DNA of 37,776 bases from assembly GCA_013792075.1 (NCBI GenBank), contig VMSR01000165.1, positions 1 through 37,776 of the forward strand, given 5' to 3'. The notes beneath the pieces were generated by a model. It was not told the origin of the DNA. It saw only the letters and a list, made by a program, of their open reading frames with translations, and made no database searches. The translations under genes and the position numbers were made by a program. Position 1 is the stretch's first letter. Each line of letters opens with the position of its first letter. The stretch is from Desulfobacula sp. (GTDB lineage Bacteria; Desulfobacterota; Desulfobacteria; Desulfobacterales; Desulfobacteraceae). Of the stretch, positions 8,187 to 16,403 are shown piece by piece.

Positions 8187-10655
8187 ATGGCACTAAGAAT
8201 TAATACCAACATCGCATCAATGAACGCCCACAAGAACATGATCAAGACCGACAACAGCCTATCCGATTCATTGGGCAGACTGTCCAGCGGTCTGAGAATC
8301 AACAAAGCGGCCGATGATGCTTCCGGCATGGCCATTGCCGATTCGCTGCGCTCCCAGGCCCTTGGCCTTGGACAGGCCATCAGAAACGGTAATGACGGTA
8401 TTGCCATCGTTCAGACGGCAGATGCGGCGTTAGAAGAGTCCATCAATATTATTAACACAATCAAACAAAAATCCATCCAGTCGGCCCAGGACGGGCAGAC
8501 CACAGATTCCCGAAAAGCAATTCAGTCAGACATCTCAAAGCTCAGAGACAATCTTGATACCATTGCCAAGACAACGGCATTCAACAATCAGAAACTTTTG
8601 TCCGGTAACTTTACGGACAAGAAATTCCAGATCGGCGCCTATGCCGGTGAGACGGTTGATATTTCCATTCAGTCCACCGAAGCCAACAAAATCGGTCATG
8701 TCACCACCTCCAACCTGACCTTTGCCGGCGCCGGAACAAGCCAGCTCAATGTTTACAGCAACCTGCAGGACAAGAACTATACGCTGAACAGCGTTGAGCT
8801 TGCCTATAACAACAAGGCAGAAAACGGGGTTGGCGCTGTGGCAGATGCCATCAACAAGTTAAGCGATGTGCTGGGTATCAGTGCAACGGCTTCCGTTTCA
8901 ACCAGCACCAACAGCAGCATTGCGGTCGGTACGACGGACGCAGGCTTTAAACTCAACGGGGTTACCATCGGTGCCTTGGCTGTGAAAGCAAACGATTCCG
9001 ACGGCGCCCTGGTTGCGGCCATCAACAACAAGACCAGTCAGCATGGGGTGACGGCTTCCGTGGATGAAAACGGAATCCTGACCATGGGTACGACGGATAA
9101 CAGAGCAATCCAGGTGACCATGGGAACAGCTACCCAGGCCGTCATGGGCGGCACAACGGACATGTCAACCTTTGGTAAGGTTGAAGTGCGCCAGGAAGGC
9201 ACCAGCCAGATCAAGATTACGGATGCGGGTGCCCAGGCCGGGATCGCGTTTTCCTCAGCCGACGGCCTCACCAAGATGGCCCAGATCACCGCAACCACCC
9301 AGGAAATGGTGCTGGCATCCGGTTCGCTTATCAGTGCTGCAAGCACCCTGGCATCCGGTGCGGTTCTCAAGGGCACCTTTAAAACGTCTGCCGCCATTGT
9401 CGCTAATGTTGACAACAAAAATGTTATTGGTGCGGGATCCATTATCCAGAGTGCATCGGTTATCGGTTCCGGAACAGTTCTCCAGGGTGACTTCAATATA
9501 AGTGCAACCGCTACAACCACTAACTTAAGCACCCTGACAGCCGGTTCTGTGCTTGCGGGCGGCGCAGGCGCTATTCTGTCTTCTGGTACTGTGTTTGCGG
9601 GGGATGTGTCCACCAGTCTTTCCGGTACTACAGCAGGTGCCGTTGTTGTGAGCGGCGGTAACACCTATGTCAAGACCGGTACCCAGGCAAGAATCAAAGC
9701 CAGTGGATTGACCCTGACCGCAGGGGCAACCCTGGGGATCGGTTCTGATCTTATTGATGAAACCAAGTTGGCGGCCGGCAGCAAGATGGGAACCGATATC
9801 ACCATGGATACCGGCAAGGCCACCACCCTCACGGCAGATATGGATCTCATGAAAGGTTCAACGATTGCATCATTGAGTACCTTTAAATCCGGCACCACCT
9901 TTGCCAATGAAACCATGGTGGGATCCGGTACTATCTCTGGCGGTTCCGTTACCCTGGGGCGTGGCTCGGTTCTTGTTGCCAATTCATCCCTGGCCAACGG
10001 ATCTTCCATCGGGACAACAGGTATAGCAACCGTTAATGATGAAACCGTATCTGCCAACAAGGATCTGCTGTTGACAAAAAATACGGCGCTTGCTTCCGGT
10101 TCGACGATTTCTGCGGGTACTGTGTTGACAAATGATATCCAGGCCGGCGGCACCAGCGGCAATCAGAAATATGCCAAGGGGACCACCCTTGAGTATGATA
10201 TCATCACAGGTGGTGTAAATACGCTGACAGCAGATCAGGTACTCAACGGGGGGTCTATTATAAAAGCGGGTACAACCTTGGGCATAAATTCAGTAGCTGC
10301 GGATGATAACGTGGATTCTGCTGTGTCCGCAGGCAAGGCCTATCGCCTTTCCGATGTGGATGTAACTTCCCAGGAAGGGGCCCAGATCGGTATCGCAGTA
10401 GCAGATGCCGCGTTGAAATCCTTGGACAAGGTAAGGTCTGACCTTGGTTCCGTACAGAACCAGCTGACCTCCACAATTGCCAATATTTCAACCACCAAGG
10501 TAAATGTAAGTGCGGCTGAATCCTCAATCCGTGACGTTGACTTTGCAGAGGAATCCTCCAACTTTACAAAAATGCAGATCCTGAGCCAGGCAGGCACCTT
10601 TGCCATGTCCCAGGCCAATGCAAGCGCCCAGAATGTTCTGAGCCTGCTCCAGTAG
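8187..10655 (+). CDS. fliC1: Flagellin, large form, copy 1
   Basis: The filament subunit, 822 aa. The N-terminal D0/D1 region (MALRINTNIASMNAHKNM.., LSSGLRINKAADDASGMAIAD, about 1-180) and the C-terminal region (about 720-822, ending SQANASAQNVLSLLQ) are canonical. Between them lie a hook-IN type module (about 249-331) and some 340 residues rich in Gly, Ser, Thr and Ala with six-residue periodicity (VIGAGS-IIQSAS-VIGSGT-VLQGDF), suggesting a beta-solenoid on the filament surface. Typical flagellins have 270-500 aa. The Ser/Thr content offers many O-glycosylation sites, which fits the sugar clusters downstream. AAGGAGGA precedes the ATG. Likely controlled by sigma-28 and by CsrA. Confidence 0.97.
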   Translation: MALRINTNIASMNAHKNMIKTDNSLSDSLGRLSSGLRINKAADDASGMAIADSLRSQALGLGQAIRNGNDGIAIVQTADAALEESINIINTIKQKSIQSAQDGQTTDSRKAIQSDISKLRDNLDTIAKTTAFNNQKLLSGNFTDKKFQIGAYAGETVDISIQSTEANKIGHVTTSNLTFAGAGTSQLNVYSNLQDKNYTLNSVELAYNNKAENGVGAVADAINKLSDVLGISATASVSTSTNSSIAVGTTDAGFKLNGVTIGALAVKANDSDGALVAAINNKTSQHGVTASVDENGILTMGTTDNRAIQVTMGTATQAVMGGTTDMSTFGKVEVRQEGTSQIKITDAGAQAGIAFSSADGLTKMAQITATTQEMVLASGSLISAASTLASGAVLKGTFKTSAAIVANVDNKNVIGAGSIIQSASVIGSGTVLQGDFNISATATTTNLSTLTAGSVLAGGAGAILSSGTVFAGDVSTSLSGTTAGAVVVSGGNTYVKTGTQARIKASGLTLTAGATLGIGSDLIDETKLAAGSKMGTDITMDTGKATTLTADMDLMKGSTIASLSTFKSGTTFANETMVGSGTISGGSVTLGRGSVLVANSSLANGSSIGTTGIATVNDETVSANKDLLLTKNTALASGSTISAGTVLTNDIQAGGTSGNQKYAKGTTLEYDIITGGVNTLTADQVLNGGSIIKAGTTLGINSVAADDNVDSAVSAGKAYRLSDVDVTSQEGAQIGIAVADAALKSLDKVRSDLGSVQNQLTSTIANISTTKVNVSAAESSIRDVDFAEESSNFTKMQILSQAGTFAMSQANASAQNVLSLLQ

Positions 10656-10689
10656 TAGTTTAACCAATACCTGACGGGTATTACAGAAG

Positions 10690-10725
10690 CCGGGCAGCAG
10701 TAAAAAACACTGTTGCCCGGTTTTT
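10690..10725 (+). terminator. Rho-independent terminator after flagellin 1
   Basis: CCGGGCAGCAGT and ACTGTTGCCCGG form a 12-pair stem with one G-T wobble around an A-rich loop, followed directly by TTTTT. A small hairpin (10666-10682) precedes it. This separates transcription of the two flagellins. Confidence 0.9.
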
Positions 10726-10810
10726 AACAGCCCCTTTTATAGGAGGACCTCGGGGTAAAAAGCGTTGGAGATCTGAATAAAAAAAACTGAATTTGAGTAA
10801 TAAATAAAGT

Positions 10811-10828
10811 AAGGGAAGGGAATCCCTT
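10811..10828 (+). promoter_or_regulatory. Leader hairpin with GGA loop, candidate CsrA site of flagellin 2
   Basis: AAGGGA and TCCCTT form a six-pair stem around the hexaloop AGGGAA. The loop GGA at 10819 is again 24 bases before the Shine-Dalgarno GGA in AAGGAGGA (10841-10848). Upstream leader sequence differs from copy 1, so conservation of the hairpin itself suggests function. Another GGAGGA lies near 10742. Confidence 0.65.
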
Positions 10829-10855
10829 ATCAGCATTCTCAAGGAGGAAGAAATC

Positions 10856-13342
10856 ATGGCGTTGAGAATCAACACCAACATCGCATCAATGAACGCCCAC
10901 AAGAACATGATCAAAACCGACAACAGCCTATCCGATTCACTGGGCAGACTGTCCAGCGGTCTAAGGATCAACAAGGCGGCCGATGATGCTTCCGGCATGG
11001 CCATTGCCGATTCGCTGCGCTCCCAGGCCCTCGGCCTTGGACAGGCCATCAGAAATGGTAATGACGGTATTGCCATCGTTCAGACAGCAGATGCGGCGTT
11101 AGAAGAGTCCATAAATATTATTAACACAATCAAACAAAAATCCATCCAGTCGGCCCAGGACGGGCAGACCACTGAATCCCGTAAAGCCATCCAGTCTGAT
11201 ATCTCAAAGCTCAGAGACAATCTTGATACCATTGCCAAGACCACGGCATTCAACAATCAGAAACTTTTGTCCGGTAACTTTACGGACAAGAAATTCCAGA
11301 TCGGCGCCTATGCCGGTGAAACCGTTGATATTTCCATCCAGTCCACCGAAGCCAACAAAATCGGTCATGTCACCACCTCCAACCTGACCTTTGCCGGCGC
11401 CGGAACAAGCCAGCTCAATGTTTATAGCAACCTGCAGGACAAGAACTATACGCTGAACAGCGTTGAGCTTGCCTATAACAACAGGGCAGAAAACGGGGTT
11501 GGCGCTGTGGCAGATGCCATCAACAAGTTAAGCGATGTGCTGGGTATTAGTGCAACGGCTTTCGTTTCAACCAGCACGAACAGCAATATTACGGCCGGAA
11601 CGACGGACGCAGGCTTTAAAATCAACGGGGTTACCATCGGTGCCTTGGCTGTAAAAGAAAATGACTCCGACGGCGCCCTGGTTGCAGCCATCAACAACAA
11701 GACCAGTCAGCATGGTGTGACGGCCTCCGTGGATGAAAATGGAATCCTGACCATGGGTACGACGGATAACAGGGCCATCCAGGTCACCATGGGATCGGCT
11801 ACCCAGGCCGTCATGGGGGGCACCAAGGATATGTCCACCCTTGGCAGGGTTGAAGTGCGCCAGGAAGGCACCAGCCAGATCACCATTACCGATGCGGGTG
11901 CCCAGTCAGGGATTGCCGTTTCCACAGCAGACGGTCTTTTGAAAACAAATGGTGTCACGGGTATCAACAAGGATTCGGTGCTGACATCCGGGTCAAGTAT
12001 TGCTAACGTTGGTCCTTCAACTCTGGGATCCGGGACGGTTATCCAGGGCTCCTTTAAAATGACTAACGTGACCACGATAAATGGTCTGCTTAATAATCAA
12101 AATGTTATTGGCCAGGGGTCAATGCTCGCAAGTGGATCTGTTATTGGTTCAGGAACCACCCTCCAGGGTGATTTCAAGATTGCGTCAATGGCGACATCCA
12201 CCACCAAGAGTGCTTTAACGGCCGGTAGTGTTCTTAAGGGCGGCGCAACCGCTATTCTTTCCTCTGGTACTGTGTTTGAGGGGGATGTGTCCACCAGCCT
12301 TTCCGGAACGACCGCCGGTGCTGTTGTTGTGAGCGGCGGCAATACCTATGTCAAGGATAGCACCCAGGCGAGAATCAAAGCCACCGGGTTGACTCTGACC
12401 GCAGGGGCAACGATTGGGATCGGTTCTGTTCTTATTAACGACTCGGTTTTGGCCTCGGGCAGTAAGATGGGAAGCGATATTACTACGGATGATGCTTACA
12501 CCACTGTTACGGCCAATATGGATCTCATGGGCGGTGCAACCGTTATTGGCGATAATTCTATTCTTAAAACCGGGACAATGTTTTCCACTAAAGGTATGCA
12601 CGTTACCTCCGGTACCGTAACAGGAGGTTCCATGACCCTGAAGGGACTTTCTGGCCTGAGGACCGGCACCATCCTGGCCAATGGATCCTCCTTCGGGAAT
12701 ACTGTGGATGTGGTAACGGCGGATGATGAAACCGTATCTGCCGACAAGGATATGCTGCTGACCAAAGGCTCGGTTATTGCTTCCGGCTCAACGATTTCCG
12801 CAGGAACGACCCTGACCAACGATATCCAGGCCGGCGGCACCACCGGGAACCAGAAGTTTGCCAAGGGCACTGTCCTTGAATATGATATCATCACGGGCGG
12901 CGTGAATACGTTGACGGCCGATCAGGTTCTCAACGGGGGATCCATCCTTAAGGCAGGTACGACGCTTAAGGCGAATCAGGTTGCTGCAGATGATACCGTG
13001 GATTCCGTGGTGTCCGAAGGCAAGGCCTATCGTCTATCAGACGTGGATGTCACCTCCCAGGAAGGGGCCCAGATCGGTATTGCAGTTGCCGATGCTGCCC
13101 TGAAATCCCTTGACAAGGTCAGGTCTGACCTGGGTTCTGTTCAGAACCAGCTCACCTCCACCATTGCCAATATTTCAACCACCAAGGTAAATGTGAGTGC
13201 TGCAGAATCATCAATTCGTGACGTTGATTTTGCAGAAGAATCCTCAAACTTTACAAAAATGCAGATCTTAAGCCAGGCAGGCACCTTTGCTATGTCCCAG
13301 GCCAATGCAAGTTCCCAGAACGTATTGAGTCTGCTCCAGTAG
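10856..13342 (+). CDS. fliC2: Flagellin, large form, copy 2
   Basis: An 828-residue paralogue of the preceding flagellin. The first 240 or so residues and the last 110 are nearly identical to copy 1, at both DNA and protein level. The centre (about 350-720) is recognisably related but has many substitutions and small length changes, for example in the segment after SGIAVSTADGL. It has the same architecture: D0/D1 helices, hook-IN type module, Gly/Ser/Thr-rich solenoid-like repeats, and a C-terminal D1/D0 ending SLLQ. AAGGAGGA precedes the ATG. It has its own terminator, and its leader hairpin matches that of copy 1. I could not find a convincing sigma-28 site, so its promoter is uncertain. 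Confidence 0.97.
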   Translation: MALRINTNIASMNAHKNMIKTDNSLSDSLGRLSSGLRINKAADDASGMAIADSLRSQALGLGQAIRNGNDGIAIVQTADAALEESINIINTIKQKSIQSAQDGQTTESRKAIQSDISKLRDNLDTIAKTTAFNNQKLLSGNFTDKKFQIGAYAGETVDISIQSTEANKIGHVTTSNLTFAGAGTSQLNVYSNLQDKNYTLNSVELAYNNRAENGVGAVADAINKLSDVLGISATAFVSTSTNSNITAGTTDAGFKINGVTIGALAVKENDSDGALVAAINNKTSQHGVTASVDENGILTMGTTDNRAIQVTMGSATQAVMGGTKDMSTLGRVEVRQEGTSQITITDAGAQSGIAVSTADGLLKTNGVTGINKDSVLTSGSSIANVGPSTLGSGTVIQGSFKMTNVTTINGLLNNQNVIGQGSMLASGSVIGSGTTLQGDFKIASMATSTTKSALTAGSVLKGGATAILSSGTVFEGDVSTSLSGTTAGAVVVSGGNTYVKDSTQARIKATGLTLTAGATIGIGSVLINDSVLASGSKMGSDITTDDAYTTVTANMDLMGGATVIGDNSILKTGTMFSTKGMHVTSGTVTGGSMTLKGLSGLRTGTILANGSSFGNTVDVVTADDETVSADKDMLLTKGSVIASGSTISAGTTLTNDIQAGGTTGNQKFAKGTVLEYDIITGGVNTLTADQVLNGGSILKAGTTLKANQVAADDTVDSVVSEGKAYRLSDVDVTSQEGAQIGIAVADAALKSLDKVRSDLGSVQNQLTSTIANISTTKVNVSAAESSIRDVDFAEESSNFTKMQILSQAGTFAMSQANASSQNVLSLLQ

Positions 13343-13380
13343 TTTTTACTGAACAAGTTGGTAAATAGATAGTCCTTAGA

Positions 13381-13420
13381 AAATGGGCGGCAGCTGTAAC
13401 GGCTGTCGCCCATTTTTTTT
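13381..13420 (+). terminator. Rho-independent terminator after flagellin 2
   Basis: AATGGGCGGCAGC and GCTGTCGCCCATT form a 13-pair stem with one wobble, followed by a run of eight T. It is a very strong intrinsic terminator. Confidence 0.93.
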
Positions 13421-13421
13421 G

Positions 13422-13451
13422 TTGACGCTGCGGGATTGAAAGACGCATAAT
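13422..13451 (+). promoter_or_regulatory. Candidate sigma-70 promoter of the small methyltransferase gene
   Basis: TTGACG (13422-13427) and CATAAT (13446-13451) are 18 bases apart, starting two bases after the flagellin terminator and 35 bases before the next start codon. Confidence 0.5.
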
Positions 13452-13486
13452 CCATCCAGGCACTAACCAAACAAGGGGAAAAGAGG

Positions 13487-14071
13487 ATGCCAAAAATTGT
13501 TCTCCATGTGGGATGCGGGCACAGAGAGGCAGGAAAGATCCATCAATTGTTTGCATCGGACAATTGGAAGGAAATACGATTCGATATTGATCCTTCCGTT
13601 GATCCGGATATTGTCGGCTCCATTACCCAGATGGATGCCGTCTCGGACAACAGCATGGATGCGGTGTACTCGGCCCATAATCTGGAACATCTGTATTTCC
13701 ATGAAGTGGATGTCTGTTTGAGGGAATTCTTAAGGGTTTTAAAGCCCCGGGGGTTTGCATTGATCGGGGTGCCCAATCTTCAAAAAGTCGCAGCCCTGAT
13801 TGCCAGGGATGAAATGGATGTTCCGGCTTATACCTCTCCTGCGGGCCCCGTCTTCCCCATGGATATTGTTTACGGTTTCAGGCCGGCAATGCAGGCGGGA
13901 AATCAATACATGGCCCACAAAACAGGGTTTACCCCTGAAAGCCTGTTAAAGGCGGTGATGGGTGCCGGCTTTTCCTGGGCTCAGTATGATGAGGATACGC
14001 ATTTCGGCCTGTGGATAAAAGGGTACAAGACAATGCCGCCCCAAGAGATTGCGGACCAACCATTATGGTAG
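13487..14071 (+). CDS. Class I SAM-dependent methyltransferase-like protein
   Basis: A compact 194-residue protein. An SAM-binding motif I variant (VLHVGCGHREAGKIH) is at the very N-terminus, an acidic loop follows (FDIDPSVDPDIVG), then a motif like YSAHNLEHL and a REFLRVLKPRGFALIGVPNL strand, as in the methyltransferase-11 type found in glycan clusters. The substrate is not evident; a sugar or glycan intermediate is likely from context. It stands alone between the flagellin terminator and a convergent glycosyltransferase gene, ending ten bases before it. AAGGGG lies eight bases before the ATG. The reversed flagellar context could also suggest protein methylation, but nothing in the sequence supports that specifically. 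Confidence 0.8.
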   Translation: MPKIVLHVGCGHREAGKIHQLFASDNWKEIRFDIDPSVDPDIVGSITQMDAVSDNSMDAVYSAHNLEHLYFHEVDVCLREFLRVLKPRGFALIGVPNLQKVAALIARDEMDVPAYTSPAGPVFPMDIVYGFRPAMQAGNQYMAHKTGFTPESLLKAVMGAGFSWAQYDEDTHFGLWIKGYKTMPPQEIADQPLW

Positions 14072-14080
14072 CCGGAGTCT

Positions 14081-16198
14081 TTAGTGTTTTTCCGGATTTT
14101 CATGTTCCGCCAGATATCGGTTCCACATATCAATAAAGGCGGATTCAAGGCCTGTGGTGAATTTTTCCACATCAAACAGGAGGGAGGCATCCCGGTTCTT
14201 CAGGATTTTTTGTTTGATTGTATTAAGGTGTGCTTTGTCCGTGGCCAGTCGGATGCAAAGATCTTCGTAATCTTCCAGGGAGTGGGTGATGAGTTCCGGC
14301 ACCCCGATTGCCGATAAGCTGCTGGAAGACATTCTGGCCACAAACTGCCGCCCCTGAAGGGTCACGACGGGAACACCGGCCCAAAGGGCGTTGCTGGTGG
14401 TGGCCCCTCCATTATACACCCGTGTGTCCAGGGCAAGGTCTGCCAGCCGCAAGCGTTCCAGGTGATCGCCTAAATGGGCGTTGGGCGAGAAGATCAGTCG
14501 TTTCTTGTCCACCCCTCTGTTTTCCGCTTCTTTTTGCAGATTTTTTGCAGCAATATCCGAGGGCTGCCGCAGCCAGAGGACAGCGTTTTGGACTTTTTTC
14601 AGTATCCTCATCCAGATATTAAACAGAATCGGCTCGTATTTGTACGGCTGATTAAAAGAGCACATGACAAATCCGTCTTCAGGCAGGCCGAACTCCTTTC
14701 TTTGCATGGTTTTTGTGGGTGTGAACAGGGAATAATTGGTTACCTGGTAGCAGGGAAGAGGAACCACTTTTTCGGTGTAATGGGGATGATGCTCTTTGGG
14801 TATGACAATGGGGTCTGCAATGATATAGTCGATAAAATCAGCACCGGAAGTGCCGAGAAATCCTAAATATGCGACCTGGATCGGGGCGGGTCTCAATGCA
14901 AAAATGCCCATGCGGTTGGAGCGGGTATATCCCTTCAGGTCAATGAGGATATCAATTTGGTCCCTGTATATCTTTTCTGCGCTTTGATGGATGTTCAACG
15001 GGGTGATATCAATAAATTGATCACAATCCTGTTGTATTTTTTTGCTGAACTGGCTCTGGTCCGTCTTTCCGTATGAATACAGGATGACTTCAAACACTTT
15101 TCTGTCATGGCGCTCAAACAACGGGCAGAGAATATGTCCCACGGCATGGTTTCCAAAATCATCCGACACATATCCCAGTTTTATACGGCTGTTTTTTTTT
15201 CGCCCCAGGCCAAACGAGAAAGGTGTGCAAACCGGATTGAAAGAGGCTACATCCTTTGCAATGGAGTGGGCATACAGTTTTGCAATGGCCAGGCTGCGTT
15301 CCGGATTGTCCTGGCGGGTAATGGACGGGAACGGGGGTTCGCTGGGCAAAAGGTTCTTTTCCACTGCGGCGCTTGTTTTTTTTTCAAGCAAGGCCCCGTA
15401 AGATTCCGCTTCTGGCCACTCACAGGCGTACCGTAAGCGGGAGACAAGATTGGACAAAATAGCCTCGTTTTCCGGTGCCAATGAAAAACATTTTTTTAAA
15501 TTTGCAATGGCGTTTGCTTCTTGGCCCATATCCCCATACAAGGTGGCCAAATTGTTATAGGCCTCGAAATAATCGGGTTTGAGGGTGATTGCCCTCCCAT
15601 AGCAGGCGATGGCGGATTCAAATCGGTTTAACCGCTGGTATACGATCCCCAGATTGTTCAGCACCTGAACATCTTCGGGTTTTTTTTCAAGGCAGTTTTC
15701 AAATAGGGTTTTGGATTTTTCCAGGTCTCCTGTGGTCTGACAGATTAATCCCAAATTATAACAGGCATCATAATTGTTTGGATCCGCCTCAACGGCTTTC
15801 TGAAACCAGCTAAGGGCCTCCCGGGGATGGCCCTTGATGACCATGGCATTTCCAATGTTCGTGAAGGCATCTGCATAATCCGGCCGTATGTCAATGGCTT
15901 TTTTATAACAGAGAATGGCTTCATCCACACAGGCATTCAGCTGGTATGCAATCCCCAGCTGCATAGGGTATACGGCTTTTTCAGGATCTGTCAGTACGGC
16001 CCTGTGAAGATAATAGGCTGCCTTTTCATACAATTGGTTCTCAATAAAAATAGTGCCGATAAGATAAAACAGATCCGCTCCGGCCTCGCCGTTATCAATA
16101 CAGGATTGACAGATATCCAATGCTGTATTGTATTCTTTTTTCTGGTAATGGGCCACCGCCCGTTCATACAAATTTCTGTTTTTTGTTTCCGAAGTCAT
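14081..16198 (-). CDS. TPR-GT41 (SPINDLY/O-GlcNAc transferase-like) glycosyltransferase
   Basis: A soluble 705-residue protein. The N-terminal 270 residues are about seven to eight tetratricopeptide repeats (AYQLNACVDEAILCYKKAI, AFTNIGNAMVIKGHPREAL and so on). The C-terminal GT-B catalytic region is of the GT41 family: KLGYVSDDFGNHAVGH, LIDLKGYT, PAPIQVAYLGFLGTSG, and the donor-binding segment LALDTRVYNGGATTSNALWAGVPVVTL. GT41 enzymes O-glycosylate Ser/Thr of proteins recognised through the TPRs. Its place between the flagellins and a legionaminic acid operon makes flagellin the likely acceptor, comparable to the TPR glycosyltransferase FlmG of Caulobacter. The actual donor sugar is unproven. 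No membrane segment is seen. It is transcribed away from the sugar operon. Confidence 0.9.
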   Translation of the reverse strand: MTSETKNRNLYERAVAHYQKKEYNTALDICQSCIDNGEAGADLFYLIGTIFIENQLYEKAAYYLHRAVLTDPEKAVYPMQLGIAYQLNACVDEAILCYKKAIDIRPDYADAFTNIGNAMVIKGHPREALSWFQKAVEADPNNYDACYNLGLICQTTGDLEKSKTLFENCLEKKPEDVQVLNNLGIVYQRLNRFESAIACYGRAITLKPDYFEAYNNLATLYGDMGQEANAIANLKKCFSLAPENEAILSNLVSRLRYACEWPEAESYGALLEKKTSAAVEKNLLPSEPPFPSITRQDNPERSLAIAKLYAHSIAKDVASFNPVCTPFSFGLGRKKNSRIKLGYVSDDFGNHAVGHILCPLFERHDRKVFEVILYSYGKTDQSQFSKKIQQDCDQFIDITPLNIHQSAEKIYRDQIDILIDLKGYTRSNRMGIFALRPAPIQVAYLGFLGTSGADFIDYIIADPIVIPKEHHPHYTEKVVPLPCYQVTNYSLFTPTKTMQRKEFGLPEDGFVMCSFNQPYKYEPILFNIWMRILKKVQNAVLWLRQPSDIAAKNLQKEAENRGVDKKRLIFSPNAHLGDHLERLRLADLALDTRVYNGGATTSNALWAGVPVVTLQGRQFVARMSSSSLSAIGVPELITHSLEDYEDLCIRLATDKAHLNTIKQKILKNRDASLLFDVEKFTTGLESAFIDMWNRYLAEHENPEKH

Positions 16199-16281
16199 AT
16201 AAACGTCCTGATTTTTTAAATCCTATTCTTTACCTGTTTGATTCTTATTTGAATGATCATAAATAGCAATAAAACAAAGCA

Positions 16282-16310
16282 TTGAAAACAGTTCTTTATG
16301 AATGTATAGT
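16282..16310 (+). promoter_or_regulatory. Sigma-70-type promoter of the legionaminic acid operon
   Basis: TTGAAA (16282-16287) and TATAGT (16305-16310) are separated by 17 bases, about 94 bases upstream of the first gene. The divergent glycosyltransferase must have its own promoter in the same 205-base gap; I see only weak candidates. Confidence 0.6.
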
Positions 16311-16403
16311 TTGTTGATGGCTTTTTTAAAATAGCAGTGGTCAAGAAAGGCAGCCTGGCTGATTTAAGCCAAGAGATGCAGGTCATGATAAAGGAGAAGG
16401 CTT

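Noticed and set aside
9038-9664. 208-codon open frame opposite flagellin 1, with a related one opposite flagellin 2
   Set aside because: It mirrors the low-complexity flagellin repeats; the Pro/Val/Ala-rich composition comes from reading Gly/Thr-rich codons backwards.
9300-10300. Repetitive DNA in the flagellin centre that could be mistaken for a CRISPR or tandem repeat array
   Set aside because: The periodicity is at the protein level with diverged codons; there are no constant-length direct repeats with unique spacers.
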